Part shown: positions 31,649-42,262 of the stretch, one piece after another | How the letters are laid out: every line of letters starts with the position of its first letter | Numbering within the stretch: the first letter of the stretch is position 1 | Assembly (NCBI GenBank): GCA_023053575.1 | Contig: JAKZAP010000012.1 | Coordinates: 11,346,230-11,410,229 of the forward strand | Direction of reading: 5' to 3' | DNA: 64,000 bases | Source: Branchinecta lynchi | Lineage: Eukaryota > Arthropoda > Branchiopoda > Anostraca > Branchinectidae | Position numbers and translations under genes: made by a program | The notes under the pieces: model-generated | Told to the model about the DNA's origin: nothing | The model's input: only the letters and a program-made list of their open reading frames with translations | Databases searched by the model: none

Positions 31649-33148
31649 TTCTATATTCTAAAAGAGCTATGACAGTGATGGTCTGCATTCTAATCATATT
31701 AAGTTAGCGTCACCACTGGCGATTACCCTTTTAGCTACCCTATTTAATTTCATTTTGAAAGTCGGCAGTGTGCCCTGTTCGTTTACACGAGGAACAACCA
31801 CCCCAGTTCTGAAGCGTGGAAGCGACCCTCGAACGTGCAGCTCTTATCGCCCGATCACAGTGTCTTGTCAAGTTAGCAAACTATTTGAATTATGTATGTT
31901 AAAATTTTTTGTATCATGCGACCAGGGTATCAACCAAATTGGTTTTCAACCCGGTCTCGGTTGCGACAAAGCACATTCTATTTTTATAAGATTACTTCAG
32001 TCGTGTTCGTTTTTGAAAAAAATATATGTTTTATCGTTGGATATTGAAAAGGCATATGATTCTGTTCGCCATTCTTGGGCACTTCTCCAACTGCTTGATA
32101 ATGGTGTCCTCGTATCAGTTGTTAGAGTTCTAGATTTTTGGTACAGAAATTCGTATCTACGTGTTGTTTGGAAGAATCAGGCTTCGGCATATTCCATTAG
32201 GCTCCTTCGTGGTCTCCGACAGGGAAGTATTTTATCACCAACTATTTTCAATGTGTCTTTATCACCTTGTTTGAATAAACTTCCAAGTTCTTTTAATTTT
32301 AGAGGATTTGATATTTCATGGTTAGCTTATGCAGACGATGTATTAATGTTTAGTCGGTCATTAGAGGTTTTACAGAGGAATGCTGATAAATTTTGTCGAT
32401 TGTTGGAATGCTGCGGTTTGAAAATTAGACCTGATAAGTGTAAGTTTTTAGTTACGGAAGACCCTAATTATTGCATTAAGATAAATCAGGTTGTAATTAA
32501 AGCAGTTTCTTCATTTCGGTACTTGGGTATTGTGTATGGTTCTACTTTACGACTTACCAGAGGCCTCATCGTCAAGAGTATAGAAAACCGGATATGCGCT
32601 AGTTTCGGTCGGGTTGTTTGCCTACGAGAATTTTTAACACGACGAACTCTTGCTAGGATCTTTAATACGGTTGCCCTCCCCCAAGTTCTAGTTGCTAGTT
32701 CAGTTTTTAATTATTTTAGAATTTCAGATATAACACACCTTCGAGTTACTTTCTTTAAGTTTGGTAAGTGGCTCTGCAAATTTAACAGATTTGAGTCTAA
32801 TACAAGAATGATGCGAGATCTAAATCTGAAAGACCCTATTGTTGTTGCGAGAAGTAAGGAAGATAAGCTGTCTGCCCGGTATCAGGAACTCAACCACCAT
32901 CTTGCTCAAGTATAGTTATTATTAAATATTTTAGTTTCTGTTAAAATTACACGCTGAAATTGAACTTTTAAAAGTTCAGTGAAAAGATTATCTACGTTAG
33001 TTGTTTTATTCGAGATAGATTTTGTTTATTAGTTACACAGTGGTTTGTTATGATTGTGTTTATGATGCCGATGTTTAGTTGCTGTCGATCTATTTTTTTA
33101 AACTCGTCTTTTTGGCGGAATAAAAGCTTATTATTATTATTATTATTC
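31649..33148 (+). mobile_element. 5'-truncated LINE with (TTA)n tail inserted in family A
   Basis: A 1.5-kb insertion within a reversed family A core unit: the host repeat stops at ACTTTTTACAAATATTC and resumes with CCGGTATTTGCCGGATTCCG after a TTATTATTATTATTATT tail (33130-33148). It contains the RT ORF at 31662-32915 and a 3' UTR of ~230 bp. No clear target duplication was found. Confidence 0.85.
31662..32915 (+). CDS. LINE reverse transcriptase, open from the truncation point
   Basis: An uninterrupted frame of 417 codons, with no start codon of its own because the element is 5'-truncated (the frame opens after TAA at 31659). It begins YDSDGLHSNHIKLASPLAIT. Counting from the TTG at 31755: TPVLKRGSDP (16-25) and SYRPITVSCQVSKLFE (30-45) are RT motifs 1-2, IGFQPGLGCDKA (62-73), LSLDIEKAYDSV (93-104) with catalytic Asp96, LRGLRQGSILSPTIFN (151-166), LAYADDVLMFS (190-200) with the YADD pair, CGLKIRPDKCKF (220-231), and FRYLGI (254-259) in the thumb. 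All catalytic residues are kept. It has no endonuclease and no C-terminal zinc knuckle. It would reverse-transcribe its own RNA at a nicked target if full length. A related, broken copy lies at 7950-8290. The clade is not assigned. Confidence 0.9.
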   Translation, partial: KSYDSDGLHSNHIKLASPLAITLLATLFNFILKVGSVPCSFTRGTTTPVLKRGSDPRTCSSYRPITVSCQVSKLFELCMLKFFVSCDQGINQIGFQPGLGCDKAHSIFIRLLQSCSFLKKIYVLSLDIEKAYDSVRHSWALLQLLDNGVLVSVVRVLDFWYRNSYLRVVWKNQASAYSIRLLRGLRQGSILSPTIFNVSLSPCLNKLPSSFNFRGFDISWLAYADDVLMFSRSLEVLQRNADKFCRLLECCGLKIRPDKCKFLVTEDPNYCIKINQVVIKAVSSFRYLGIVYGSTLRLTRGLIVKSIENRICASFGRVVCLREFLTRRTLARIFNTVALPQVLVASSVFNYFRISDITHLRVTFFKFGKWLCKFNRFESNTRMMRDLNLKDPIVVARSKEDKLSARYQELNHHLAQV

Positions 33149-33344
33149 CGGTATTTGCCGGATTCCGGGTGAACTACGTGTCCGGTGAGAAAATTATCTT
33201 TTTTTTATTCTGATTCAGCACGTCTTCTTACTCCTAAATCCTAAATCTAAATCTAAATTAGCTTTTAAAAAACATTTTTTTTTGCCCCATAATTTGAAAC
33301 CCCTCCGCTCCCCCTAAATGTAGGGCTACAGAGCCACAGTGCTA
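33149..33344 (-). mobile_element. Family A element, minus strand (part 2, after the LINE)
   Basis: CCGGTATTTGCCGGATTCCG, TCAGCACGTCTTCTTACTCC, then GCCCCATAATTTGAAACCCC and AAATGTAGGGCTACAGAGCC: the reversed left region. It stops before the microsatellite and GGGATCCC end, replaced by a LINE relic. Confidence 0.75.
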
Positions 33345-33680
33345 CAGAGTATGAGGATCGATACATCTATAATCCCAAACCCATTTCACCGTGATATATT
33401 CCCCCCTGATGTTCTCCCCTCCGGAATTCGTCTTCCTCGTCAAGTTGCCGAGCCTGTGTCTCGTTTAGAGCCGGTGTTAGTTTTGCGAATAAGGTATGCT
33501 CGAGAGTTTCGTCCCCTCATTTGTTCGTTTGTATGACTCGGAACGCTTTTGAACGTTATTTCTTATGTTATTTGTATTTTATTAATTGTAGACGTTGTCG
33601 CAAAATTGTATCTTCTTGTAGGTTGTTACATTTTGTTTTGACGTAAAAACAACCCATCGGCTTGTCCGTTTTCTTTTTCT
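33345..33680 (+). pseudogene. LINE C-terminal fragment
   Basis: The frame to the stop at 33534-33536 reads PNPFHRDIFPPDVLPSGIRL, then RQVAEPVSRLEPV. It matches the end of the LINE protein at 12386-12900 (NPRLRDIFPPEFEPVRPRPA). The 3' part AACAACCCATCGGCTTGTCC also parallels CAATGTTCGGCTTGCCCGTG there. It is a very short, 5'-truncated copy. Confidence 0.65.
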
Positions 33681-33682
33681 GG

Positions 33683-34818
33683 GATCCCAAAACGAAGTGG
33701 GGGATACCTATGGCATCGCAAAAGTTGTCCGTCTGTCCGTCCGTCTGTCAGCACGATAACTCTCGAAGGGAATGAGATATTTTGATGAAACTTGGTGTGA
33801 GGCTTGTTTGCGTCAAGAGTAAGGCCAAGATCGTAGATGGGCTCTGTAGCCCCACTTTTAGGGGTGGGGGAGGGGGTTTAAATTAAGGGGCAAGCAAAAT
33901 ATTTTTAAACAGCTAATGTGATAGTAGATTATGGGGTAAGAAGACATGCTGAGCACGATGGTGAAAGCTGTTTTTTCGCCGGATAAGTAGTTAGCCCGGA
34001 ATCCGGCCAAAACCGTAGGCTAACGTTTCTTAATAGAAAAAGTGTTATTTGAAGTTGACTAGATGTTTGATTCAGGGAAAGAAAGACATGGTGAACACGA
34101 TATGAAAACCATTTTCTCGCCGGACAAGCAGTTCGTCCGGAATCCGGACAAACCCGGAAATAAAAAAAAAAAAAAAAGTTTTATTTGAAGTTGATTAGAT
34201 GTCGGTTTTAGAGGTAGAAAGACATGCTGAACACGATTATCAAGACCTTTTTCTCGCCGGACAAATAGTTCGCCCGGAATCCGGCCAAATCCGGAAAATG
34301 TGTTAAAAGCAGAAGTCTTATTTGTAGTTGATTAGATTCCGATTTAGGGGTAAGAAGAGATGCTGAATCCGTATAGGACAATTGTTTTTTTTTTACCCGG
34401 ACGCGTAGTTCACCCGGAATCCGGCTGAAACAGGAAAATTGTCACGAGTTAAAGCTTTATTTGAAGTTGATTCGATGTTGGATAATTCGTTTTTGAGCTT
34501 TGTTATTTTGTCGGATATAAGTAGTTCCCGAATTCGACAGAAACCGGAAATTTGGCAGAATTAAGCTAAGGCAGGAAGTTTCGATCAGTTTCGTCAAAAC
34601 AAATATGACTTATAGGGTTAACACATGCTGAACATGCTGAATCCATACATACATACATATCTGTACTTGGTTTTCTCAGATGACTAGCTATTTGGCCTTA
34701 ATCTGTTTTTGATTTTTTGTAGTAAAAATGCTTTAGGAGTCTAGAGACGACAGGGCAATTGTCTGGATGTGATATTAAATTTTTGGGATCCCATCGAAAC
34801 CTTTGGTCTTGTTTTTTT
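33683..34818 (+). mobile_element. Family A element, full-length layout
   Basis: It has the GGGATCCCAAAACGAAGTGG left end, GTCTGTCCGTCCGTCTGTC, the G-rich block, five core units (one with an A-run at about 34164) and the right end TTTTTGGGATCCCATCGAAA CCTTTGGTCTTGTT at 34784-34818. Confidence 0.88.
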
Positions 34819-34832
34819 TAGAGTATATCTGT

Positions 34833-34986
34833 TGAACAATCGTCGAACTTGACCTGTACTTTCAACCAAAAAGCCCTCCTGCCGAGTATAAATATCTCAA
34901 CCTCTTCGAGAGCTATCGTGCTAACAGACGGTCAACTTTTACGAAATCATAGGTATCCCTTCACTTACGTTTTGGGATCCCAAAAA
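34833..34986 (-). repeat. Family A left-end fragment, minus strand
   Basis: AACTTGACCTGTACTTTCAA through CGAGAGCTATCGTGCTAACA and ACTTACGTTTTGGGATCCCA: only the outermost ~150 bp of the left end. The microsatellite is almost lost. Confidence 0.8.
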
Positions 34987-35044
34987 GTGGAAAGAAAAAG
35001 GGAAACGGAAAAGAGTCCAAAAGCGAAAACTATATTCCTAGTCA

Positions 35045-35330
35045 TTGTCTAATCCGTCCGTGGAAGAATGGGTTGGCGCGCTGGACTCCCGAGCGAAGGG
35101 TCGCTTGTTCGAGTCTCGGTGGTGCCTACCGTTTGGTTTAGGGCGAGGGTTAGTGGCGTTTCCCCGTAAGACAAGCCAAAAAGTCCACCCAGCTTCAAAT
35201 GGGTACCTAGAGAAATCTAGGGAAAAGCACGGGAAGCGTCGGATGATTTGCCCCCAACCACGCGTCGCACTCCCGGCCGAGGGCGGAGTCTCAGGAGATC
35301 GACACCTGCGCTAGCAAACCTTAACCGGTT
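35045..35330 (+). mobile_element. tRNA-derived SINE
   Basis: The head resembles a class II (Leu/Ser-type) tRNA: a box A-like TGGGTTGGCGCGCTGGACTC at about 35071-35090 and box B-like CTTGTTCGAGTCTCGG at about 35104-35119. A body follows with CCCAGCTTCAAATGGGTACC (about 35189-35208), a motif I recall from widespread invertebrate SINEs. These are the internal RNA polymerase III promoter elements. The 3' limit is unclear, and no poly-A tail is seen. Confidence 0.7.
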
Positions 35331-35384
35331 TGCATGCAAAATTTGCTTTGCTTTTGCCAGATGCAGAATCTACTACGAAGGTGC

Positions 35385-37157
35385 TTTAAATCTAACCAAG
35401 TTTTCAGTTTTGGCTTGATTACAATCGAATTACTGGCCAGGCATCACAATTATATCCAAGTATAGCATAAAAATGTGTTTTCACCTCTAGTCCAGATCTC
35501 CAATCAACTTCCGAAAAAACTTTCTTCTGCCAAATTTTGGGTTTGGGCCGGATTTCGGGCAAAATACTGGTCCGGTTAGAACAAGACCAAAGGTTTCGAT
35601 GGGATCCCGAAAATTCCAAATTTGATCAAGACGAATATTCTTTGAGCCCAAGCTGACTTTGAAACATTTATTCAAACAATGTTTACAACGGATACGTCAG
35701 CTCTGATTTTTCATCAGCGATATTTCGGCCCTTCTTGGCAAGGGTCCTCGTCAGGCTGACGAGGACCCTTGCCAAGAAGGGCCGAAATATCGCTGATGAA
35801 AAATCAGAGCTGACGTATCCGTTGTAAACATTGTTTGAATAAATTGATCCAGACGACTGGGTCTTGTCTTCGCCAGACTCCTTGAACATTTTTACTATTA
35901 AAATTCAGAAACAGATTAAGGCCAAATAGCTAATCATCTGAGAAGACCAAGTTCAGATAGGGATTCAGCATGTGTTTTTACCCCTACAAGTCATATCTGT
36001 TTTGACGAAAACTTCCTGCCACTTCTGCCAATTTCCCGGTTTCAGCCGAATTGTCCGGCAAATAAAACTCAAAAACGAACTCAACGTATGTTCTTTCCCC
36101 AATATTGAACATCTAATCAACTTCGAATAAAAATTTAACTTATAAAAAAATTTCTGGCTCCAGCCGGATTCCAGTCCAGTCGGTAAAAAATGATTTTCAT
36201 ACACGGATTCAGCATCTCTTCTCACCCCTAAATCGGATATCTAATCAACTACAAATAAAACTTTAACTTTTTCCGGTTTTGGCCGGATTCCGGGCAAGCT
36301 ACTTGCCCGGGTAGAAAATTGTTTTCACACAAGTGTTCAGCATGACTTCTTACCTCGAAATCGAAACATCTAATCAACTCCAAATAAAACTTTTACTTTT
36401 AACAAACTTTCCGGTTCTGGCCGGATTCCGGACGAACTATTTGTCCGTCCAAAAATGCTTTTCATCATCGTTTTCAGCATGTTCTCCTACCCCTATATCA
36501 AACATCTAATCAACTTCAAATAAAACTTTTACTTTTAACAGACTTTCCGGTTTTGGTCGGATTCAGGGCTAAGTACTTGTCCGGTGCAAAAATGGCTTTC
36601 ACCATCGTGTTCAGCATGTCTTCTACCCCTAAATCAAACATCTAATCAACTTCAAATAAAACTTATACTTTTAACAAACTTTCCGGTTCTGGCCGGATTC
36701 CGGACGAATTTGTCCGTCCAAAAATGATTTTCATCATCGTTTTCAGCATTTTCTCCTACCCCTATATCGAACATCTAATCAACTTCAAATAAAACTTTTA
36801 CTTTTAACAGACTTTCCGGTTTTGGCCGGATTCAGGGCGAACTACTTGTCCGATGACAAAAAGGTTTTCACCATCGTGTTCAGCATGTCTTCTTACTCCA
36901 TAATCGACTATCAGATTATCTGTTTAAAAATATTTCATTTGCCCCTTAATTTAAACCCCCTCCCCCACCCCTAAATGTAGGGCTACGGAGCCCATCTACA
37001 AACTTGACCTTACTCTTGACCCAAAGAATCCTCACACCAAGTTTCATCAAAATATGTCATTCCCTTCGAGAGTTATAGTGCGCACAGACGGAAGGACAAA
37101 CATACGGACAACTTTTGCGATGTCATAGGTATCCCGCCACTTACGTTTTGGGATCCG
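35385..37157 (-). mobile_element. Family A element(s), minus strand, split by a palindrome
   Basis: A decayed unit block at 35385-35580 precedes a near-complete reversed copy: right end ACAAGACCAAAGGTTTCGAT GGGATCCC at 35582-35609, family C palindrome at 35635-35844, seven or so reversed core units to 36890, the C-rich block with AAATGTAGGGCTACGGAGCC, GACGGAAGGACAAACATACGGAC, and the left terminus ACTTACGTTTTGGGATCC at 37139-37156. Two internal stretches (about 36370-36620 and 36640-36850) are near-identical, showing recent unit amplification. Confidence 0.85.
35635..35844. mobile_element. Family C palindromic element
   Basis: A perfect palindrome of two 89-bp arms, 35666-35754 and 35756-35844, centred on G35755, with the unique end ATTCTTTGAGCCCAAGCTGA on the left. 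It is flanked by TTGATCAAGACGA / TTGATCCAGACGA (13 bp, one mismatch), both part of the host family A end. Each arm runs from CTGACGAGGACCC through GAAATATCGCTGATG to CATTGTTTGAATAAA. The arms start exactly at the conserved CTGACGA, so stem I of the ribozyme is lost. Confidence 0.78.
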
Positions 37158-37159
37158 GA

Positions 37160-37380
37160 AAAAAGGCTCAGATTCGGATTTGTCCTTAATTTGAATCCCC
37201 CGACTCTAAAAATATAGGGCTACACAACCAATCTACGAACTTGGCTTGTAACTTACATGACCCGAAGAATCATAACACCAATTTGAACAAAATACCTAAA
37301 CCCCTTCGAGAGTTATCGTGCCAACATACGGTCAACTTTCACGAAGTCATTAATCAGTAAGTAACCTTTTGGAATCTCAA
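37160..37380 (-). repeat. Family A left-region fragment, diverged
   Basis: TTGTCCTTAATTTGAATCCC, AAAATATAGGGCTACACAAC, CTTCGAGAGTTATCGTGCCA and ACCTTTTGGAATCTCAAG: a reversed, older left end next to the copy above. Confidence 0.65.
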
Positions 37381-37463
37381 GAAGTGCAGTCCAGTTTCCA
37401 CTGCTTTGTATGTCTGCAGGGCAACTTGTTTCTTCCATTGGTTAGATAAAGAAATACTCAGGG

Positions 37464-37655
37464 CAAGGCCGTATCCAGGGGGGGGGGGGTTAGGAGGTTG
37501 ACCCCCCCCCCGAAACATGCAAAAATAATCCTTTGTATAGTCTTTTTCCTCTGATCTATGTGTTTTTTGTACTTTTTGTCCGACCAGCAGGCAAACCTGC
37601 CCCCCGAAAGGCACCTCCCCCCCCCCCCCGAAATAAATTCTTGGATATGGACCTG
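37464..37655. mobile_element. Short hAT MITE (CCGTATCCAGG family, copy 2)
   Basis: 192 bp. It starts CAAGGCCGTATCCAGGGG and ends TTGGATATGGACCTG. The exact 8-bp target duplication ACTCAGGG lies at 37456-37463 and 37656-37663. It has internal G- and C-runs and the same interior as copy 1. Non-coding. Confidence 0.9.
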
Positions 37656-37845
37656 ACTCAGGGCACTAGACCCCGTATCCGTATTATTTCACTTAGGACC
37701 CACGCTGGAAGGGACACAGAGGATGATAATTGTTCTTGGGGTTGCCCCCGCTGTAAAGAAAATCGTGGGGTGCATTTCTGCCGTTGGGACGTTTGTCAGA
37801 ATAGTCTCAAAACAGCAAATCTTGCCTGTTGTGATTCTATATTTT

Positions 37846-38310
37846 TGTGGGATCCCAGAACGTAAGTGGAGGGATACCTATGACTTCGTAAAAGTTGTCT
37901 GTCTGTCCGTCTGTTAGCACGATTACTCTCGAAGGGATTGGATATTTTGATCCAACTTGGCATGAGGAATCTTTGGGTCAAATTACAGGTCAAGTTCGAA
38001 GATGGGCTCTGTAGCTCTATATTTAGGGGTGGGGGAGAAGTTTGAAAATAAGGTGAACAAAATAGTTTGAAAAGCTAATGAAATAGTCGATTTAGGGGTA
38101 AGTAAATAGTCGATTTAGCATGTGCTGAATACGAATGTGAAAATTATTTTCTCACCGGGCAAGTAGTTAACCTGGAATCTAGCAAAAACCGGAAATTTTT
38201 TGAAAAATAGAAGTTTAATCTGAAGTTGATTAGAGGTACGATTGAGGGGTAAGGAAACGTGCTGAAGTTTAATTTGAAAATTATTGTTCACCGGACTTAT
38301 AGTTAGAGAC
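37846..38310 (+). mobile_element. Family A element, left part
   Basis: GGGATCCCAGAACGTAAGTG, GTCTGTCTGTCCGTCTG and the conserved left region, then two core units. It is cut near 38310, where family B sequence begins. The right end is absent. Confidence 0.82.
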
Positions 38311-39450
38311 TTATAGAGCAGAGGGAGGGGGAATCCTGAATAATGAGTCATGTTGAGTCATTTTGTCTTAGAAATCGCCGACCATTCCTTAAAGTACCAA
38401 CCATGGCCGCAATTTAAGAAAAATGCTTTTAAGCAAAATATGCATTTTCATGATCCCCACGAGCCCATTATCATTTTCGCCTCGAAGGTTTTGCTTACAA
38501 ATGAAGTTCTAGCTCCTTTAAAGTGCATAAATCAAAAGGTTTTACGTCGTGGTGTAAGGGTTACTGTTCCCGGCTTCTGCCTAAGCCATGGCCGCTCAAC
38601 CGAGTGGACTGAAAGGAAGAGTTGATCACGTAGTCTTTCAAGACGGTAGCGTCTTATCGAAGGCGTAGATGTGTTCGTACAGTTCTAGCTATGTTCAGGT
38701 TCAGGACACGTTTATTAATATTTACTCACTGATATGTTATCACTTCGAATCGTCACCGTGATCTGCAACCATCTGCAACTATGTGTGCCACTTTTCTGCT
38801 TAGAAAATGACTAGAAAAGCCTTTTTATATACTATTTCTCTGACGTCAAACTCGCCTTGCTCAACTCCCACTGATCACCTGATCATCTCCCGCTTGAAAA
38901 CCGCAGCGTCATGGAAGCGTTATGTAAAAACTTGTGGTGGAACTTGGTTTTGAATTCTCCTTTTAAATCTTGCTGAGTTTAAAAGGTTCGGAAACAATTT
39001 TCCTTTTAAATCTGAATTTGCTAATATAAAGACATGAAGACCCTTTGTAACATGCACATCTTCACCGCACGGTCGAAAATTACGTTTTATGAAACGATAG
39101 ATCTCAACCCATGATCATTTGTGCCGCAAGGGTTTTATTAAAAAAAAATTAATATTACGCAGCACCCCTAAAGTGCGCATTTAACCGAATAGTGGAAAAA
39201 AAAAAAATACTTTTGACAAAACGGTATCTACCAATGATCCCTAAGAGCCTGCTATCATTTTTGCCTCAACGGTTTTGTTTTCAGATGAATTTCTAGCGCC
39301 TTTAAAGTGCGTATCACATCATATATTTTTTCTCTAGCTCCCTTAAAGTGCGCATTTGAACCGCACAGTCGAAAAGTACTTTTGATGAAACAATACGTCT
39401 CAACCCGTGCAAGTGCCATATGAGCTTACAGCTCTTGTGTTCTTTGCTGA
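38311..39450 (+). mobile_element. Family B element, right part, with a 0.5-kb insert
   Basis: GGAGGGGGAATCCTGAATAA and the AT-rich right half run to about 38535 and resume at about 39060-39450, ending GTGCAAGTGCCATATGAGCT TACAGCTCTTG. The middle (about 38536-39059) is foreign to the family and unidentified; it includes ATGGCCGCTCAACCGAGTGG and TTCAGGTTCAGGACACG. Confidence 0.65.
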
Positions 39451-40227
39451 GTAAGGTAGAGGGACTGGGGAGGGGGTGACTGCAGTTCCCAGTACTCTTG
39501 ATGAAGAACTCTTGCGCCAATGAAGAATTACCGTGTGCCCAGCGAAGAGCCAGAAACATCACGACAACAAACGTTGTTGATTGGTTTACATAGGACTTGG
39601 ATAAACTTAGAGGGTTCGTTTGGGTGACTTTTCTTGTTCTTGCCGTGATTCACGCATGTTTTAAAAACCCTGAAAGAGGAACACAAACATAATTTATACC
39701 TCTTTCAGTTTGATCACTTCACAACGTGAATGTCTTATCCTATTTAAATTCACCGAAACCAGTATCCGAATTCGAACTTAATAAATAAACATACTAACCT
39801 ATCCGGGTTTCTCAGTACTTATTTGTCTGTATTTATTTTTCTTCGTCTTCTTCTGTGGATCAGTCGGATATTGGCAACTATCACTGTAACTAAATACACA
39901 TAGATGGCGGGGCATATCTCAAATAACATAAATGTTTGTTCTTTTACAACAGCCATTTATTACGTCTACTCTCATCGTCAGCATGTCACAGTTATCCATG
40001 GATCACCATCTATCTCAGTGTCGCGGAGCTGTCGTTTACAGGTCAATGCGTCTTTTATAAAAGTACTAATCTGTCAATTTCTCAGATTTTTGTCATTCAG
40101 GCGTAAGTCATTATGTCACCCATCGGCTGTTCGAAAATCGCTAACATTGCGGTTGACTTTTGTTTTATATTTTTTTTGAAAGTTCGAATATTTATTTTTA
40201 TAAGTAGTGAACTCAAAAAGAAAAATG
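39451..40227. other. No gene seen
   Basis: Unassigned DNA. Open stretches here lack recognisable motifs. Confidence 0.4.
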
Positions 40228-40301
40228 CTTCTCAGTCGGGATTTGAACACAGGACCCTCTGCTTACAAGGCAGGCGCTCTTATCATTTGAGCTACTGAGG
40301 G
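40228..40301 (-). tRNA. tRNA-Thr(TGT)-like sequence, probably a pseudogene
   Basis: On the minus strand the D stem is perfect (GCTC/GAGC), the anticodon stem pairs 4 of 5 around loop CTTGTAA (anticodon TGT), and the acceptor pairs 5 of 7 (CCCTCAG with CTGAGAA). The T loop TTCAAAT is good, but the T stem pairs poorly (CTGTG with CCCGA). Box A-like TAGCTCAAATGATAAGAGC and box B-like GTGTTCAAATCCC are present. The broken T stem and the terminal acceptor mismatches suggest a decayed tRNA or the head of a SINE. Confidence 0.5.
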
Positions 40302-40536
40302 GCTTCATGTGAACAGAGATCTACGCATTATTACAAATGTTTCTGCTTATTTTCTTTTATTTCTAGCCTACTATTTTATCTGTTGTCTTATATTTTAATT
40401 TTATCCTGTCATTCCTATTTTGTTTCCTCTCTCACGTGTTCTTAACTCTTTTTTTTCTTGTATATTTCGCTTTTAGCATGGGTAACAAGCCAAAAATGAA
40501 GCATTTCGGCGCTTGCCTCTTTTTGCAGGAAAATTC
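40302..40536. other. No gene seen
   Basis: Pyrimidine-rich, AT-rich DNA without recognisable features. Confidence 0.4.
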
Positions 40537-41310
40537 TTGGGATCCCAAAACGGAAGTGGAGGGATATCTATAAATGGCTTCGGAAGGGTTGTCCATCTGT
40601 CTATCCGTCCGTCTGTTAGCAACATAACTGTCGATGAGTTAAGATATTTTCTTCAAATTTGGTATAAGAATTCTTTGGACCAAAGTACAGGTCAAGTTCG
40701 TAGATGGGCTTTGTAGCCCTTATTTAAGGGGAGGGGAGGGGGTTTAGTTTAAGGGGCGACAATAAATAGTTTTTAAAAGCAAGTAAAATGGTCGATTTAG
40801 GAGTAAAGATACTCACTGAATCCATATCTGAAATTTCTTTTCTCGCCCGATAGTTTGCCCGATACTTTTAATAGTTTGCCCGGAATCCGGCTAAGACCGG
40901 AAAATTGATAAAAGTCAAAGTTTCATCTGAAGTTGATTAGAGGTACTATTGGGGTAAATAAACATGTTGAATCCATGTCTGTACATCATTTTCTCGCCCG
41001 ACAAATAGTTCGTCCAGAATTCGGTTAAGTAGACATAACGAGTTGACCTGGAATCTGGCCAAAACCGGAAATCAGATAAAAGTGTTTTTTTTTAGACGTC
41101 AATTAAGGGTTCGATATCGAAGTAAAAAAAATATGCGCTGAGCTCATATCTGAAGTTTATATTCCCGCTGGTCAAGCCGTTTGCGCGGAATTCGGCAACA
41201 ATTTGGTTGAACTGTAGTTTAATTCCCATGTTTATTAGAGTTTTGGTGCGGGTTTACGAATGTCTGCTGAATCCATATAATTATCTCAATGACCCACTCT
41301 TTTCGCCACA
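40537..41310 (+). mobile_element. Family A element, diverged
   Basis: GGGATCCCAAAACGGAAGTG left end, GTCTATCCGTCCGTCTG, G-rich block and four increasingly diverged units (CCCGGAATCCGGCTAAGACC; AATTCGGTTAAG). The right end is not recognisable. Confidence 0.75.
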
Positions 41311-41527
41311 GTTAGGGAGAAAGAGTTTAAAAATACAGGGGCATAAATTCATTAGTTAAACTCGGTGGGAAGCTTTTAATCCCGAAATAGATAAAATGAA
41401 GAGGAAAACGTTTTGTTCGCGCCTTGTATTGACAGTTTGATTATAATAACTGGCGGAAATTTACGAATAAGCACAATTATTTCGGTGAAAAGTATTACCT
41501 CCATACTACCTAATGGATCTTGGTAAG
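41311..41527. other. No gene seen
   Basis: Short unassigned sequence before a LINE 3' end. Confidence 0.4.
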
Positions 41528-42225
41528 TAAGTAAGTAATTTATTTATAACCCGCCATTTTGGAAAAGTGAAGTAAATGAAGAAAATAAACAAAACACTCA
41601 AACACACAGAAAAAGACACTTAACTTTCAATATTCGGCCAGGAAGCAGGGGAGTAGGTCGTGCGCTGGTTGGGCTCTGTTGCCAATGATTTTGGATAGCG
41701 ATGAAGCAACATCCAAAAGGGTAATACTTGCATCTTGAATTTTGAATTTCTCCGTCAATGTATCGTTATGGCAAAATTTTGACAAGTGGAGCAAGTGCTT
41801 TGCATATTTCTAATAACATGATCTCATCTTTTTAGTCTTCTTCTTTCGCAGAACATGGGTGACACCAGAACGAAATAGTATAGAAGGAGCGCAGAAGGTG
41901 CTGTACAGTTTTCCCAAAGCTTTACGATTATAGCGCCCCCGGTTGGGGACGATGCGTCCATAGGCGGTACGAATTGATCTACAAACTTCTTGAACAACCG
42001 AAGAGCAAAATTTTGACAACAAAGATTTGAATGTTATGTCAAGCCTTCGTAGAGATTTTTTTTATTTGACGACGAACGATCCAAGAGAGATAGAATCTTT
42101 GGATGCATTCAAACTATTTGACGAAAGGTTGAAATGTCATAAGAGATCTACAAGTTTACATTGCATGTTCACGGATTCTGGAAATCTGTCAGACCCGATT
42201 AGTGCCTGTATCAGGAAGTTAGAAA
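41528..42225 (-). pseudogene. LINE C-terminal RT and 3' end, minus strand
   Basis: From 42022 down: LLSKFCSSVVQEVCRSIRTA, YGRIVPNRGRYNRKALGKLY, STFCAPSILF, then in another frame MRSCY-KYAKHLLHLSKFCH and TLTEKFKIQDAS. The 3' end ATGGCGGGTTATAAATAAAT is followed by (TTAC)n, seen as GTAAGTAAGTAAG at 41522-41536 on the plus strand. This is the longest of the copies of this LINE end in the window (others at 4275, 11158, 20372). A frameshift and stops break it. The upstream part to 42225 is decayed. Confidence 0.78.
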
Positions 42226-42228
42226 ATT

Positions 42229-42262
42229 ACGTTTTGGGATCCCATCGAAACCTTTAGTCTTG
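42229..42262 (+). repeat. Family A right-terminus remnant
   Basis: TTTTGGGATCCCATCGAAAC CTTTAGTCTTGCT: only the last ~34 bp of the element. Confidence 0.8.

Noticed and set aside
35756..35844. Active hammerhead ribozyme in the perfect palindrome
   Set aside because: Core bases are present but the 5' strand of stem I is missing, so no complete fold can form from this copy.
37533..37865. 110-residue plus-strand frame with Pro-rich stretch
   Set aside because: The Pro run is the C-tract of the hAT MITE and the rest crosses its boundary.
40228..40301. Functional tRNA-Thr gene
   Set aside because: T stem and outer acceptor pairs do not form, so it is kept only as a tRNA-like sequence.
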